This document shows positions 5,541-6,012 of a stretch of DNA of 6,012 nucleotides, piece by piece. Every line of letters begins with the position of its first letter. The first letter of the stretch is position 1. The stretch spans positions 1-6,012 of the forward strand of contig JAGXHH010000137.1 in the NCBI GenBank assembly GCA_024636355.1, written 5' to 3'. A model generated the notes under the pieces. The model worked only from the letters and a program-made list of their open reading frames with translations. It did no database searches and was not told the origin of the DNA. A program made the position numbers and the translations under genes. The DNA is from Desulfobacteraceae bacterium. GTDB taxonomy: Bacteria > Desulfobacterota > Desulfobacteria > Desulfobacterales > Desulfosalsimonadaceae.

Positions 5541-5591
5541 TAAAATCGAATAAAAATACATCTCAAATGGAGACGCGGAGGGAAATTACAG

Positions 5592-6012
5592 ATGGACCGA
5601 TTCAAAAATCGCGAAGAAGCCGGAAAGCATCTTGCACAATCCCTTAGTAACTATGCCGGAAAAAATATCATTGTGCTCGCACTTCCCCGGGGCGGCGTTC
5701 CCGTTGGCTTCGAGGTCGCAAGGGCGCTTGAAGCACCATTTGATGTATTTCTGGTCCGCAAACTCGGGGCCCCGGGTCAGGAAGAACTGGCAATGGGGGC
5801 GATCGCCCAGGGAAATTACCGGGTGTTAAACGAGGACGTGGTGCGGATCATGGGAGTCAGCGAAGCCGAAATATCGGAGATACAGGAAAAGGAACTCCAA
5901 GAACTCAACCGCCGCCTGCGCGTGTACCGGGGGGAACGGCCGGAACCCGAACTGTCGGGCAAAACGGTGATCCTCGTCGACGACGGCCTGGCGACCGGGG
6001 CCAGCATGCAGG
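5592..6012 (+). CDS. Phosphoribosyltransferase-family protein, 3' end outside the window
   Basis: Type I phosphoribosyltransferase fold. The visible 140 residues include PRGGVPVGFEVARAL (32-46), the N-terminal glycine-rich loop of this group, FLVRKLGAPGQEELAMGAI (53-71), and the PRPP-binding motif VILVDDGLATGASM (126-139), with its paired aspartates D130 and D131 that contact the ribose. Complete single-domain members are about 210-220 residues; some carry a C-terminal alpha/beta-hydrolase domain, which cannot be judged here. The start is supported by GGAGG ten bases upstream of the ATG, and the first residues fit the family. The base used as acceptor is not known for this group; a role in nucleotide salvage is only possible. 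It stands apart from its neighbours, following the repeat block. Confidence 0.92.
   Translation, partial: MDRFKNREEAGKHLAQSLSNYAGKNIIVLALPRGGVPVGFEVARALEAPFDVFLVRKLGAPGQEELAMGAIAQGNYRVLNEDVVRIMGVSEAEISEIQEKELQELNRRLRVYRGERPEPELSGKTVILVDDGLATGASMQ

Larger units (their letters stand above)
4797..5591. other. 795-base gene-free region with homopolymer runs and repeats
   Basis: I see no convincing gene here. From about 4921 to 5080 there are long A and T runs (for example 4974-4989 and 5071-5079). From 5090 to 5540 lie two inverted-repeat elements and a pair of direct repeats, described separately. The open frames crossing the block on the minus strand translate the repeats themselves and have no family pattern. 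The base composition is clearly more A/T-rich than the flanking genes, at least in the left half. It could be a repeat-rich spacer, remains of mobile elements, or the site of small RNAs. Confidence 0.6.

Noticed and set aside
5346..5561. 71-residue minus-strand open frame
   Set aside because: It is a translation of element B (repeated IQEPEFRIQ-like words) and the flanking direct repeat, with no coding signal.

Overview
The window most likely comes from an anaerobic deltaproteobacterium (Desulfobacterota, sulfate-reducer type). The main reason is a two-gene unit of ahbC followed by hemB. AhbC belongs to the alternative, siroheme-dependent heme b pathway of sulfate reducers and methanogens, and HemB makes the porphobilinogen that all tetrapyrroles need. 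The assignment to a group is inference; no rRNA or other phylogenetic marker is present.

Layout. Bases 1-3890 are read from the minus strand, in the order ClpX-like ATPase (2037-3890), ahbC (678-1859), hemB (1-673, cut by the left edge). ahbC and hemB are 4 bases apart, and the hemB ribosome binding site lies inside the last codons of ahbC, so they are surely one operon. A 177-base gap separates the ATPase from ahbC. It holds a GC-rich 12-bp hairpin, a perfect 6+6 palindrome and a tandem 11-bp repeat, and so looks like a terminator or control region for the heme operon. Bases 3891-4123 are a divergent intergenic region with a good sigma70-type promoter for a dodecin gene (4124-4336, plus strand). 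An 18-bp perfect hairpin separates dodecin from a convergent small helical protein of unknown function (4485-4796, minus strand).

Bases 4797-5591 hold no convincing gene. They are A/T-rich and carry two related inverted-repeat elements, one of them flanked by a 23-bp near-perfect direct repeat. A phosphoribosyltransferase-family gene (5592 onward, plus strand) starts after this block and runs off the right edge.

The most unusual item is the ClpX-like protein. It keeps the Walker, pore-loop, IGF-loop, arginine-finger and sensor-2 signatures of ClpX. It lacks the cysteine zinc-binding N-domain and the RKH loop, and it carries a C-terminal extension that seems to contain a second, degenerate copy of the AAA+ lid subdomain. 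Next in interest are the dodecin with both key flavin-contact residues replaced, and the repeat block at 5090-5540.
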